Below are positions 11,801 to 26,500 of a stretch of 64,000 nt of DNA, in pieces. Source of the DNA: Pelecanus crispus (Eukaryota > Chordata > Aves > Pelecaniformes > Pelecanidae). Under the pieces are notes generated by a model. That model was not told the DNA's origin. It ran no database searches and saw only the letters and a list, made by a program, of their open reading frames with translations. Numbering within the stretch: position 1 is the first letter of the stretch; each line of letters opens with the position of its first letter. The stretch lies in contig NC_134649.1 in the NCBI RefSeq assembly GCF_030463565.1, positions 38,217,044-38,281,043 of the forward strand, in the 5' to 3' direction. The translations under genes were made by a program, and so were the position numbers.

Positions 11801-14518
11801 ATGTGACATCTACAAAAAGAAATTGGCTGTATTACACAGATTACCTGCTTAAAAAGCCACCCCACAGAACTCCCTGTCATACATAGCATTATTCTGCATC
11901 ACTTACCAGACAACCACCTTACCTAATGAAAGGATTTCACTCCTTTCCAAATGCTTTCATTCTTTTCTAGAAAATGAGGCAATATTTTTCTGCACATTCT
12001 TGTTTAACCATGAGAAGTTTTAAGAAACTTTCTTTACACTATGTTTTTCTGCATAGGAGTTAAACCACTTTATATTAGAATTATTCAGGTAGTGCAAACC
12101 TAACCCTAATACAGATCCTTTTCAAGCAGTAAAACAGTGTTTATAGCAGTATGGTTTATTCTTATTCAGGAAAGGAAAAGGCTAAGCCAGCATAGGGAAC
12201 ATTAATTCCAGCATAAATTTATCCCCGTGAGAAACTGTGGTATGTTAAAAGAAAGTTAGAGCTCTTTTGGTATAAGTATGCCTTTTTGATGTACAAGTGC
12301 AGACTGAAGGCTAACACTGAACCTACAAACCCATCTTTTCCCAGTGAAAGAACTTGAGTTATACCTGAAAATATTTAATTGATAAATGCTAAAATCAGAT
12401 TTCATGTATGCAAATATAGTAGTCTGGAAAAAAAATGAATCTAATCTTTAAATTCTCTTATATTCTGGTCTGTAAACAAAACACTTTCTGACAATTTTTC
12501 ATGTGAGATTTTTCTCTGAATATGCAGAAAAAAACAACAAAAATATTAATTTTCAGTGAGGGCCTGCACTCCATATACACAATCTTGTTTTCTCTTTAAA
12601 ATGTTTATTTTCAAATATGAGTCACTCCCCAAATATGGCCAGACTTCATTTCATGCTGTAAGTTTTCTCATGTCATTTGAATCAGGAATGACCATAAATC
12701 AGGATGAACCATTCTCGAAAAAAAACCCGGTATGACTGCAGGCAACATAAATATTTGATCTGCTTTTTCTTGTTTGTTCCTCCCCCCAAACTGCATTCCA
12801 TTTGTGATTTGGAGGTTGGGGGGAGGAACAACTTGCTGTGTGAATGTAGTATATATTACCACTTTTGGTCTTTTTTGACCTTGCTTTCTATTTCCTATTT
12901 GGAACTGAACATTCAGATACAATTATTAGGTTTGGGGTTTGGAGGGTTAGAGGGATGCAGATGTAGAAGAATTAAGCAACATGCTTAACAGGTAGAAAAT
13001 CTATAGGTCATCCAGGACTATTAACCATGCAGCTATTTTGTTTTTAAGCCAATACGAATAAATTCACTCTACTATAGCCTGTTTAGTGTCCAGAGCATTG
13101 AACTCAAAAAAATTCGTGCTGAACTTTAGTCCACTGGAGTTAAATATATGGCAAGTTTGCTGAAATGTGGTCAATATTTCACTATTTCTTATGGAAGCCC
13201 ATTGACATCATCTGGTATATTTACTTCCATTTTATGAATGAGGAAAGAGAGTTACGGAGGTAGCGAGAGCATGTGCCAAGTCATGAGTTGCGGTGCTTCT
13301 GCATCAGTGCAGGGCAGAGGTATCCAAAGTAGTTTTGGACAAGCTCACATACCTACTAGCTGCAGCACAGCTCCGTTGGCACACTGTTACATGGCCAGCA
13401 GTACCTAAGCAGGTTTATCCAGAGCAGGGGCAGGTACCTCAGCACAGAACCGCATTGTGTAGTGCGGGGTGGTCTCAGTGTCTCATCTGTCCTTGCCCAT
13501 GAGCTCCGTGCCCTGGGACATCTTCACACAGGCTACTTGCCTGATCTCCTGCTGACGCCAGTTCTCAGGCTGTCACAGCACCTTTTCCTTTCTGGTTTGC
13601 AGTTTCCTAATGTGCTCTATCTTCTTTCGCCGTGGATCAGTTTATAAAAAAAGACACCAAACCTGTAGTGGTTAAACTGTTAACTCTCTGCTCTGCTCTT
13701 TCCATGGAAAAAAGCACTGGAACATGACAAGGTTCTTGCCAGTTCCCCAACAGTCCCCCAAATGTTTACTTGGGTGTTTCTTTCACTGGCTTCCCCAGTT
13801 CTTGTCACCTAACAGCCACCCCAGAGCTGCCCTGAAACAGTTCAGCCTCCACTGCTGGTTGGTACCTGGTTTTGCATGCCATTATCTGTACCAGAGAATG
13901 ATTTTAAACATATGGGACTAGCCTCTGCTACTTAGCTTCCTCGCCACTAATAGCTGCTTTCATAATTACATGATGGCAGAGTTAGGTAACTTGGGAATTC
14001 ACGTTTGTGTTGCAATGGGATAAAAGTGCATTTAGATCATAACCACCAGATGTCCTGGCTCCTCATTTGCAGTAGGAAAAAGAATAAGTTCATCAAGTCT
14101 GTGGCCTTCAATCCCATTTGCGTATGTGAGCTGCCCCCTAACTCTACCAGCCTTGCTAGCATAACACAGCGAACACCCCATGTGGGGTCAAGTACATCCA
14201 TCATCTATGCCTGTGGGCAGAAGCAGGCAGAGAATACACAGGAGAGGGAACTTGGCTTGGCTGTTTAACATGCTGGCCAGCCTTCGTGATGTCAAGTATC
14301 AAAGCAGCGCATCCCACCAGACACAGCGAAAGCTGGGAGGCAGGTTGGGGCTTGAATTTACAACTGTGGCAGCTTACTGTTTTCAGAGCACCTGCATGGA
14401 GTAAGGTAAGATATTCACTCTCATAGACAGGACCTCTATCCTCTTGCTCTGCTCTGTAATTCTTCAGGACCATAGTTTCATGATCCACCCAGTCACTCAC
14501 AAATCAATATATATTAAA

Positions 14519-14554
<36 letters not shown>

Positions 14555-17500
14555 AATGTGATGGTCTACAGGAAGGAACTTCTAATTCAGTTACTTCAAC
14601 TGTGTTTCTTGGGATTGATCCAGCTATTTCAGCTTTTAAAATCTTTCCAGATTTTGCCTGTTGTTCATAGGCAAGGCCTCGTTCAGACATAATCTTACAA
14701 GCACTGGTCCTGCCTGCGCTGCAGGTGATAGCAGGTTCCCAGATAACAGTGGCAGCAGGATCGGTGCTCTTGAAGTCAAGGCACCATTCATGTGAGTAAA
14801 AGCTGCAAGATCAGAATAAGAATTACTGGTCTCAGACCATCCTAAGATGCTGTTTCTAAATGCCTTACAATGGGTTAATGCATTATTAATAGAGGATGTA
14901 AAGCATGTTTAGACTGTATGCATGACAGGCAGTTATGAACACAATAGAAGATGTCATACATGGCTACAAGCCATGTTTCTAAACAACCTATTGACCTCTT
15001 CAGCAATTAATTAAAATGCATTAAAATATCTATTAATCATTCATTAACCCTTTATAAGCTATAAATGAGTCTTAGTAAGAAGCATGACTGAATTACTAAT
15101 ACTATGCTGTCAGCTATTGAGTCAAATTTAGATCTGAAATGAGCAGGTGCTGCTCTCCAGCAGTTCCCGTGACCTGTATTGGCCTTATTTACGGTAGCGT
15201 GTTTCTAGCTAATGAGCGGGGGGCAAATGGGCAGCCCTCCCTGGGAAGGCAGCAAGCTGAGGAGGTCTCTCCCACACGCTGGTTCCCAACAGCAGCCTAG
15301 CAGCTCATGCCGGTGCTGGGGAGAATTAGGCAAAAGGTCAAGTATCATTTTTCGGGGGGGACTCAGCACGCAGGCTGGAGAGTTGTGGCAGTGGCTGTGG
15401 TGCGGCGGGTGACTGCAAGCAGATTTCTATGCTGAGCGAAGCACAGGGACCCTGAATCCCTTTCATTGGTGGGAATATTTATTCAAATGGTAACAACTGT
15501 GGGCAGGAGAACTTTAATTATTCATCGCTGCCCAGTAAATTCTAACAGAGGGAAACAAACAGTGCTGCAGATAGGCAGCCCGGGGTTTGCCCCTCTGCTT
15601 TATTTAGCTGGGAACATGGGAAGGTGCTGGAGAAACAGGTTTTGTTCCAATCCCTCAACCCCCAAACTTCACAAGTGCAGTATTTACTGTGCCAGACTTC
15701 TTAATATGTCTAAATTTAATTTGATTCCAGTAATGTTCCATAACCACTATAATAAAAAACAAGCACTAGAATGATTCTCCATTTAAATCACATAATGGAG
15801 GAGACTAGGGGGAACAGCCTTTATGGGAGATTAGTCAAAATAAATAACTATTAAGCTAGTCCACTGTCAGGAGAGGATGGCGTGGAGATACAAACTCATT
15901 AGCTCAGCTGGAATACAGTAATTACTACACGGTTCTGCACTGCCGCAAGCAGCGCCACTTCTATTCCGATGTATGGATTGCAGTTTATGTAAATGAGGAA
16001 GAAGAGGCCAGAAAATGAATCTAGGGTAAGTACATATTTTTTTTTTTTTTTAGAATTGGAATTACACAGCTAGTAGGACTCGGTGTCACTATCACCTATC
16101 TTGACTAACAGTTGCAAACACAAATTTGAGACTCTTGCATTTCAAGTTCATAGGTATTTCTTCCTTTTCCCCTTCCTCTGACTGTAACACCACTTAAGTG
16201 AAAAATTAATTTCTACTTGGTATCAGTAAGTAAATAACAGAACTGGGTTGAGCAGCTCTGGTCCCACACATGATGCCAAACATATTACAGAATTTTTCAA
16301 CATATATAGTAGGGAAGCAGTACGTGTATCTTCTCTGCTATAAACTGCATTGGAGATGGCAAAAGTGCTAGTTCAGAGAAAGACAGTTCCACATCAAGTG
16401 TGCTGTTAGCTGATGAAATCATAAGGCTTTTTTAAGTGGTATGTGCTGCTAATAGCAGACCTGTTAAACAATATTTGCATTGAGGTGTTGTCTCTTTACT
16501 TTGCACATCAGCTGATGTCACATGGGTATACAGTAAAGACGGCATGCTAATTAAAATCATAAAGTTAAAAAAATCAATTCTGGATTTGAATTTATTAGTT
16601 CAAATCTGTGAGACGGGCAGTTGGACCAACATCTATAATCTGAAATTAAGGCTACAACCCCCAGTCCCCGGAAACGGGCTATGAGAGCTGTATTTGTGCA
16701 GCAACAATGCAAAGTCAACAAACAAGTGCCTCTGCAAGCTGGCAGTGACAGCAGATGACACAGTCCTAGCAAACAGGTGCACACCCTTGCCTTCATTATT
16801 TTCACCAGAAAAAAACATTTATAATACTCAGAAGCAGTCAGAAAGAAAGGGAACCCAATCTGACAGGCATTTTATAAGCGTGTAATGCTGCATACCTGAA
16901 GAGCTGCTTACCACTTCCTTCGGTGAGGCACGCTAATGAGGCTGCTCCTGCCATGCACGGCTAACGTTAATAGCTGTCAGCCTGTGCAGGTGGCAGGTTT
17001 CATTTCTATGTCAAGGCAAAGGAAATAAAACATGGCAACAAGAACATGGCACAGTCAGGCTGCAAAGGCTTGTTTAAAATCCATAGTTACAGCAGTAAAT
17101 GCGGCAACACATTTTAACAAATTAGTAGAAAGCTGGCTGGCTACTGTGCATTGAGTCCTTCTGAATATTCATACTACGGCTGATGTTTTCACTCTGTGCG
17201 GAACTACAAACTAATGGACAAAACCAACCATTTTAAACATTTCTGAATATCTTGATGAATGCTGTAACATTGCTGACAAATGACAGGCAACATTCATGAC
17301 ACTAGGCTACATGAGCTGGAGCCAAGTGTTAGAGGCAAGCAGATTAATGGTTCCTATCTGCCATAGTAGTTTTAGAAGAAAATGAGCTAATTCACATAAA
17401 CTACTGGCTAGCAGATGAAGTTTTGCAAGTCTTGCTAAGGAGGAAACAAATTCAAAACAAGCAGAAGATATTTTTTGGGGTACTTACCACGATCATAAGA

Positions 17501-20500
17501 ACATAAAATATTTGTCAGCTAGTGATAGAACACAGAGGTCTCAGAGTGGTACCATCTAATCATAGACACCAAGCTCCTGACGTGTTTGCCTTAGGTAAGC
17601 CAGGTTAGAATCCCTCATATCCTGATCAAAAAACATGGAGCATTAAGAGACAAGAGAGGGCCTCAGGGTTCTGAATAGCCTTCCAGTCTTTCAAGCAGAT
17701 TTAAAGCACCAAGGGCCTGAACCTCCCTCTGGAAGCGTCTGTGCTTCTCCATATGCTGCAGGGAGCCTGAAGTCACTAAGGTCTTAGTGTAGGCACTCCA
17801 GATAAGTGTCTAAACTTCAGCGGAATTAATTCCCTTTCCCTTTTCATGGCCAGGCCTTGAGCAAGCTTCTAACTTGAGGAAGCCTCAGCAGGGGAAGTCT
17901 TACAAGCTCTGTTTACCACCACAGCTCAACGTTGAATAGCATTCCTTACAGTTCAGAGGAAGCTTTCTCTTGATGAAGTTTGGACACACTGTGGAGTCCA
18001 CTCATCCTTTAGAGAGACTGTGTTCTGCATTGTTCAAACTCTACTCTCAGCTGGCCAAGCTGACTTCCCTCTGGAGACTCTAAGTAGCTGTAATTTCTCT
18101 TCCTCTGCTCCTGGGGATGCTGCATCAAGAGTGGGTTTAAGCAAATGCAAAGACAAGTTGAGGCTGAGGTGTTGGGGACATAGCTATAGTATATAGGGAG
18201 CTGGTTGCAGCCCCTTGTATACATTGGCTAAGATTTTCTATTGCAGCAGTACTTTTGGCTTATTTTCTTTTTTTTGAGCAGCACTCATTCTTGAATGTTG
18301 ACAGCAGCCCTTTAGCGTTCAGCAGGCAGAAAACCCAGAGACTACAGCTGTGCCTCCAGCTTGTTCCAAAAACTCCACTTGGTTGAAACGAAATTACAAT
18401 GTTTTGTAAAATTGGAATATCCTCTCTTGGTTGCATCCCTCATCAAAGTGGCATGCCAAGAAACCCAAAAGACTAAAACCAAACAAGCACATTCTGAAAT
18501 AACCCTATCTGCTACTAAAGCAGCAGCACATGCTGTTCTGTGAATATCTTGAAGCTGCTGAGCAGCTGTAATTGTGAAAGAGCAGAGTCAAGCCACGCGC
18601 TCCAAGTTCCCATATGACAGTAATAACCCTCTCTCCCTCGCTCCACCCTTCACCCCAAAGAGCAGATCAGGCAAGAGCTCCCTCCAGCATGCAGAGAAGA
18701 TGGGGCCAGGGAGAGAGGCCAGCTAGATAACCTCTTCAGGTTCAGCATATGGACTCCACCTGTCTTTTTCTTGATGATGGTAGCTGGAAGCTGTTGTTAT
18801 GAAGATTTAGAAAGCTCTTTTCCTTTAATAGCTGGAAGTCATATTAAGAAGCCTGTCAAGGCACAGCTTCCTCTCAACTCCTCAGACATTTGGATACATC
18901 TGATTTACAATTGAGAGTGAGAATATTATTTTGACTCCCTTGTTAATAGACATCATAACAACATCTAAAACCACAATCATATACTATTTCTTCGCTGGTA
19001 TACAAATTGCACGCATAGGGGGTCAGAATTCAGGTTGCACAGGTAACTACAAAACCTGCATTTTCTAACTCTGACTTCTTGTTTTCCAATCTAAATAACA
19101 CTTCTAGTGCAGGGGAGTTCTATACATAATTATACAGATTGCAATAGTACAGTCAGGAATCAGGACCCCATTGAGCTGGCATTATACAAACATACAAAAG
19201 ATGGCCGTCTTGAAATCCACGGGGGGACTTCCAACCTCTCCCGATGCTACCACTCTTTATACATGACTCAGTGACAGAACATGGTGGTATTGTACAGAGA
19301 CTGGTTTTATGGCTCTGAAGCTGCCTTAATTCAGAAAATCTCATACTAATCTGTTAGTCATCTTGAATGAAATTGCTTCATTTGCCAGTGCAAACAATCA
19401 GCCTTTTGAGGTTTGTACCCACTAACTTTAGGCTTTTTCCTAACCGCTGAGAAAAAGACAAATATGATGGCACAATGTTTGCTATGGAAACACAGTGATG
19501 TATCATAACCATAATTGCTCTGAGGTCACAGAACTTCCATCAGAGATGACACGAGAACATGCCTGCTAGAGAGCTGCCATACAATTGTTTTCAGGAAGCA
19601 GCTTCCTCAAACAGTAGCAACTGAAGGGAGGGGAAGGTGAGTTGTGAAGTAGCTGATGAAAATCATCATTCTAAAATAACAGCATCCTAAAATAACAGCT
19701 TTAAGTTTAGAGTTTGTTATACAAATAAAAGTTGATGCAACTGGAGTCAGTGTAATGTGAAGGACACATCACCAGTGATACCACGTGGCCATTCCTGGGC
19801 AACAGTGAGCCTGACGTGACATTTATTAGCAGTGGATAACGCATCTGTATTACTGCTTTCTCCTAGAAAGGAAATTGGGGTAGCAGCTGCTATGTAGCAG
19901 GAGATTTTAAGTGTGTGTGTTTTGAGAGACTCTGTGTTTATAATGAAAAAAGTAATGGTGAGCAGTACTGGAGATTCAGATAGAGCCAAGCACAGCTGGG
20001 AGGAGGAAGACTTAAAAGGAGAAAGGTGGCCATGGGGCTAGGATTATTTGAAGTCACCAGATCTGGAATTTTAGTCTCTTTGTACATCATTAAATACACA
20101 AGCTTTTTCAACATTGATTATGAAAAGCATGTAAGTAAATAGGCAGAGCCAGATAGCTTGGCTAAGGACAGATGGATAGCGCCTTAATCTTCAACAAATA
20201 CGTCCAAGTTCTTTAATGTCCATAACACACTAAGCTCCTGATCTCAGTAGCTCTGGATGTAGATTTGGACAGGTTTAGTGCAGATCAGAAATATCCTTAA
20301 TTTTTCATGTTTTGTTAAGAAAAAAGCAAAGGACAAACAGAGCACAATTCATATTGACATTAGGAGCTGACAGTCCAAAGGCCTGAATCAGCTCTGTGGT
20401 TCCAGGGCATGCCAGTGCCACCTGATAGGATTGGTCAGTCATCAGGTCAGTCTGTGTACAGTGAAACTGATTTCAACTACATAAAGAATGTCAGAATCAT

Positions 20501-23500
20501 TTTAGTACCTGCTCCGCGAAATCCTCCACAGAGGTACAGCTTGCCTTCCACAGAGCCTGCGCTGGTAGAATTTGTTCGTAAGGAGAGGAGGGGAGAAGGC
20601 ATAGGAGGTCCATCCCTCCAGAAGTCTCCATCAGGGTTATAAATCTCCACTGCATCAAGACATTTCCGTGTCTGTCCCCGGTCACGACCAAGGCACCCAA
20701 TTCCTCCTGCAAAAGATACATAAGTCAAATGTAGCAGTCCCAGGTTCTGCTGAAAAATATATTGCTGGCTGCATCGGTTTTTGTTTACATGTCCTCATCT
20801 CCTTCCCTTTCTTTTCCTTTTTGCAGCTCCAGAAGTTTGTTGGATAGTAAACTCAAAGCAGAGGCTACTGCATGTTATCTACAGACATTGAAGCAAGGTC
20901 CCTTCTGAAGTCTTGTATCAAAGGAAGGACAAGCAGTATGTCTTCAAAATGCAAAGGTATTTTGTCTTCTTTTCTGCCTATATAGTACAAATCATCATAA
21001 TTACTTGTTCTGTGTGCTGGACAAATTGCTTTATTATTAAGTTGCAATGGATCAAAAGTTATTCTCCAATTACTGTTAGTGGATCTGACCCTAACACCTG
21101 TTAATCAATGATGAGTTGGATTTTTTTGATGTCTTTTCTGATAAAAGAAAAAGATGATACCCATTTCTTAAGGAAATCACTTTCCAGGAAAAAACCCATC
21201 CAATATGCAGGAATGCCGATTGAGTTACTTGTGACAAGCCCTGCTGTTGAAGGGTTAATTAGGATGCCTGAGGTTGGTGTGCAGCATTGAAACAGATCCC
21301 GGTTTTCATTTACTGGGATGTATTGCAACAGGCTGCAGGCATACCTAAGATCTCAGTGCACACTGCAAATACTGTACACTGAAATCACAGTGTAAACACT
21401 GCCTTTCCAAATCCTTTCCAGTGATCAAATCCAGATTTTGAATTCACAGCCTTTGGTTCTTGAGAATTAATATGCTGATGTACCCTCGCAGGTTTTCCAT
21501 CTGTGCCAGTGGACACAGTACCCTGTAAGGAGCACTGATGGCATGCTGAAGCAGTTCTTTTGTGCATGTGTGTGTATGTGACCACTTTTAAATATAAATG
21601 ACTGCGATATGCAAGCATTTTCCACATGAAGGCTAGCTTTCCAGATACATGTGTAGGACTGCTGAATTGTGCAAATCCAAAATGCATTGTATGGCATGTA
21701 ATCATGTCCTTGCATATGCAAAGAGAAAGGACTGCAAGTATAACATGTGTAAGGTTAGTGAGGCTGCTTTTAAAATATATTGCCCCTAATGCTGCTAAGC
21801 TGGTCTGTCAGCGAAATGAGCCCCTAGTGCTCAAAGTTTTACTTGCATATGGTTTTCCATCTACCTCTTAATATGGACTGTGTTACTCTTTCAACCTTTT
21901 GTGCATTCTCCAAAGGTATTTGCAAGAGGCCGTGACATGAAAAGGGGACTGTAATGCTTCAAGTTTGCTACCACTGTATTCCTAATCTGCATTTTAGATT
22001 CAGGTTAAGATCAGTTATGCCGGTATCAGAGCAGCAAAATTAGAACCAAATTCAGTGTCCATTGTCATCAGCAGGAAGTTTTCCTCCAGCTGAACTTAGC
22101 AGCATTTGATTCAATTCAATATTTGAATTTGAAAATCTTCACTGGGTTTGGTTTTCAGTTCCTTTTCCATGCACAGCAAATCTTTACTTGCCCTAATACC
22201 GATCAACAAGGTCCTAGCAGTTTGTATTAGGTTCCCCTCAATGAATTTTTCTAATCATTTCCATGCCAAAAAGGGAATTGTATGCATCGTCATGCTGAGC
22301 CTTTCTCACAATGGAGTCTCACTGAGCTATTCTTTAGGACTATTTGGAAACAAGAATAAGTTTCAGAATTCAAACATTTACTTACTGTATTGTTCTTTAT
22401 GCCAGGAGTGTTACCCTCTTCTATGCAGTATTCTCCACTACTCCTTAATGGCTTATAAGAGGCATGCCACTCTAATAATTCCCCTAAATCTATCAAGAAA
22501 AGTTTTAAGGCCTGATCAAATTTTTTAACTGGTAAGGCTATTTAATTGATAGCTTATCACGTAGTCTTTCTGATTCTATGGCATCCTTCGGTAGAATCAC
22601 ATAGTACAGCATGCAAGATAATTTCCTGCCAGGGTATGTACAGTCTACTGAGTACAGTGTAACGTAGAAAGAGATAGTCAAGCCAGTTTTAACTGGGAAC
22701 CAATAACATCAAAGCTCCCCACAGACTAATTGGATCTGTTCAAAAGACATCTTTGTGGTGCCAAAGACAGACTGCTGCTGGTTATAAAGCTAGCTTTTTT
22801 TAAAATTAGCCCAGGTGTTACTGTACACCACTGAAGAATATGCACTCACCCAAAGGAAAAGTCTTCATATGAAGAATGAAAGAGCATCTTGTTCAGTCAG
22901 AGGAGTGAATGGTGCCAGTTAGGGAATGCATGCAGCATGTCAGAGTCAAACAATAGCTTTGCTGATTGCCTCAATATTTCAAGGAGGGCAGTGGACAAAA
23001 TGCCCCAGAATTCTTCTAGAAGCATAATTGCTGTTTATTTCTTAGTGCATTTTTATTGTCGTTTTCTAAATTGAGTAACTGTAGGGCATGGTAACTTCAG
23101 AAAGAACAGAAATAATCAGATACAAAACTGCTATGGCACAGTCAGTGACATTTTGCAAAAAATCACAGCCATTACCAGTTAAAATACATTCAGCTGCCAA
23201 TCCAGGGGATCCACCTCCAATTATTTTTCCTGGATAGTTATTAGAAAAGAAATCTTTTGTGACCTGTTGGAGCATCTTTTAAAAAGTTTAAGAGCTGCCA
23301 TATATTTTCAAGCATTTATGAAACCTTATTGGATAGTTTAAGCATCTTACATTTAACCTCCTTTAATCCTGTCATTATCAGACACAGTCCTGAAGGTACA
23401 AAATATCTCCATTTTATTTACGCCCTCCACAGCCATTTCAGATAAATCCAATTTCATGTTCAATTTACAACAAAGGCAAAACTAAGTTCTCAGCAAATAG

Positions 23501-26500
23501 AAAGTAAGAAGGAAAAATCAGAGGGGAGTAAAGTTTAATTTTCAAGCTTAGAAAAACAGCATTCTGAAAAAACAAGAAATCAAGAATTTCAATCTCCTCT
23601 TCTAAAGCAATGCTAACACTCAAATATTGCTAACAAAGGAATCTGAGGATATTAGACTCTACCAGCACGGCTTTGCTGTATTCCCAGGTGCAGTAGTTGA
23701 GAAATACTCCTGTGAGACAATACCCTTTTTTTCCTCTACGGATACTGGTGTCTCAGGCCTCTTCCCAAAGAACCGAATACACAAATCAACAAAAAAGGTT
23801 CTCAAACTTAAATCAACTTCACATCTGCAGCCAAGTGGAGGCATCTCACATTAACCAGGCTATCCATCATCTACAATGTGTATACCAAGCAAGACTTCAA
23901 ATTGGAAAAAAAAAAAAAAACAACCAAACCCCAACTTGCTGTGTCAGGCAATTCAGGCTGCTTTGTGCTCTGTCAGTCATGACTCCAGATCACCCTGTCC
24001 CACTGCTTTCTTCGTTCAGATTTATGAAACCATTAGGAGTGCAAGTGGAGACATATGGAATTACAGTTAAGGCCATGAAGATTATCTTTATTTCATGTTC
24101 TCTGAGTAGAGCAGCTGAACAACTGAGTTCATGCTCTGCTCCTACAGGAGCCTCTACATAAAATGGGGGTAACCTTGAAGATGCTAAGGGAGAGTGCAGT
24201 AAAGAGGGCAGAAGGTTGTAGGTCATCTGTGGGAGACGCCTGTGCCAAGTGACCTGCCGTCAGCATGTGGATCTGTGCTTGTCATTGTACCTTAAACCAC
24301 TGAGAACTATAGATGGGGTCATTAAAACACCCATGCTGTGGTCGCAGCCTCCCAGGAGTCCTGACAGGTATGCAGAAGGGCAGCAATTGCTATTTCCATG
24401 CCCATGGACTGGAATGGATGCTGGGGAGGGTCCTTCGTTAGCCCACACTCACCTGTCTCATCAGTGGGTGAATTCAACACCACCTGGCCTAGTTCTCTGC
24501 ATAAAGCACAATTATATGTCCTTTGTGCAGGGGAAGATGGATTTCTCACTGGGAGTTTTGAACATTTCTCTCATTTTCACATTCATCACACATGAGGATT
24601 TAATCCCAGAACCCAATCTTTCCCCCAGCCCCCTTACAAATACACCCTTTCAACACGTTAGGCTTTTTACATCATGCGCTTCCCCTAGGAGACATTTCAG
24701 ATGCCACTGAAGGACTGAAAAAGCCAGTGAAGCCACCTTTGTGTTCCCAAACACATTAATGCTTGAGAGCTCTCCATATCACACTTGGATGATTCTGCAA
24801 TCAAACGTACTTTTCAAGGGCACTCAGTAGGCAGTGGTTCTAATGGACTTTAAATTTAACATGAAGCTCCATTAGTAAAATAAACATATAAATAAAATAC
24901 ATGATCTTTCTTAAGAAATCGGGATGGAGAAGACAAGCCTTTGACGCAAGAAGGCAAAGCAGGGTATATGATGCGATAAGCATGTCTTCAGAAATTCAAT
25001 GAGGTGTGGTTCTGTGCTTCGCTATACCCACACGCTACTCATGGCTGAAGGCAAAGCATGCTGCTTTGGCTGAGGTCATCCGCCTCCCTCTTACCCCATG
25101 CTCATCTGAGAAGACTGAACGCAATTTGAGTCACATCAGTTCTAATAATAGAACAGCCTTCCAGCACTTGTGGGGGAACATCTGTAACAGCAGTGAAGTG
25201 GTAAAGAGTCACTAGTAATAATTAGTTCAGCAGGTGCAAAGGCAATAAGTGCCTTAGATACATCTGTATATTTCTATAGGAGTGAGACTGACATGCAGTT
25301 GCGTTTCAAGAGATAGGGAGCATTCCTACCTACATGTACCAAATGACTTCACCCATGTCACTGATACTTGCAAAAGCAGGCACTGGTGCAGAGCAATTGC
25401 ACTTCCAAGTCTCACCCACACTGAGCACCTGTACAGCAAAATTCGCCAGGCAGCTGAGTCTAACATGGACAATTTTTTTTCCCCCCAGGATAGCCACCCA
25501 TATCGAAGTCTGTATTGCTCATTGAACAGACAGAATGGCTGACCAAAATGACACCTACAAGGTGGCTGGTGATCCAGATAGGACTGAAAAGAGCTTATGT
25601 AGTGCATTGAGAGTGGCAGGGTGATGGGGACCTCTGAATGTCAGGCTTCATACCATTTAATTTGGTTCCCCCACTAGCAGACACCTGAAATTAGACAGGA
25701 ACTACAGTCTCTCAGCCAGGGGAGTATATCAGGGAGCAACAAGAGCAGAGCTGCTTCCAAAGGGAAGGTGACCCAGGTAGTGAGCTCACCATCAGGGCAC
25801 AGCTCCACAGGACCAGAGGCAGATGATTGCAGAAGGTCCTACCAGCAGCTGTCAGGCAAAGGCAAGGTGACAAGAAGGGGCTGATTCCTCAGGCCTGTGT
25901 TTAAATGATGCTTCTGGACCTATGGGCAGAGGGTATGGGTGGAGGCCCCAGGTGACGCTTGTCAGGATGATCAAGACCTATTAGTGCCCTCAGGGCACTG
26001 ACACTGTAATTCTTTATCATATAATTAAGTCCTCAGGTTGCAATACGGAGCAACGTGTACTCTTAGTAGCGCCTCTCTGAATTTTTATCAAAGGAACCTG
26101 AAAAATGCGTAAAAAAAAAAAAAAAAGTAATTCTCCAACAAGCAAGTGAAATCTAAGCTTTGCCTCCTGCTCCCGTAAAATAATTTGCTATTGAATTGAT
26201 CTCTGGAATGCACAATAGATTTAATAGCACTAATCTCTTCTGTAACATTTCCCTTCATTACTCTTTAACAGCACTCAAGCTAAGAGTCTCAGCACTTACA
26301 TTGCTCTCTCACTCTCTGCAAAGCAGGACTGCTAAGCTGGTTTCTCAGAGAAATAAGGGAGCAATAAAGCTAGCCCTGGCAGGCACTTCCAAAGATGAAA
26401 CCAAGAAGCACTGTCATTCTTTACTAACACAGAGCAAAGCAGATGAGGTAATGCAGCTTGTAGAAGACACGAGGGCAAAAGATTGATTAAAAGCAGGGCT

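Larger units (their letters stand above)
8812..20508 (-). other. KBTBD12: KBTBD12 intron 4 (11.7 kb)
   Basis: Bounded by GTACTA (20508 side) and TTTTTCAG (8812 side) on the minus strand. No coding sequence is supportable. It holds a perfect 16-bp inverted repeat (12774-12831), a (TA)n tract (14524-14551), a possible MIR-like remnant (13221-13290), poly-T runs near 9840 and 16040, a short tandem duplication (19671-19699) and a dense AT-rich homeobox-motif block at about 15460-16015. The rest looks like unremarkable unique intronic DNA. Confidence 0.85.

Noticed and set aside
16030-16110. ACACAGCTAGTAGGACTCGG, a MIR-like word after a poly-T run
   Set aside because: A single short match without the flanking MIR segments; likely chance.
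17490-17600. ATCATAAGAACATAAAATAT followed by TACCATCTAATC resembling an old CR1/SINE pattern (agaacataagaa...ccatctagccc)
   Set aside because: Only scattered words match; too weak to list as a repeat.
23697-24710. Two plus-strand frames of about 154 codons inside KBTBD12 intron 3
   Set aside because: One is interrupted by a poly-A run translated as Lys; neither shows a domain. Opposite-strand frames overlap them.
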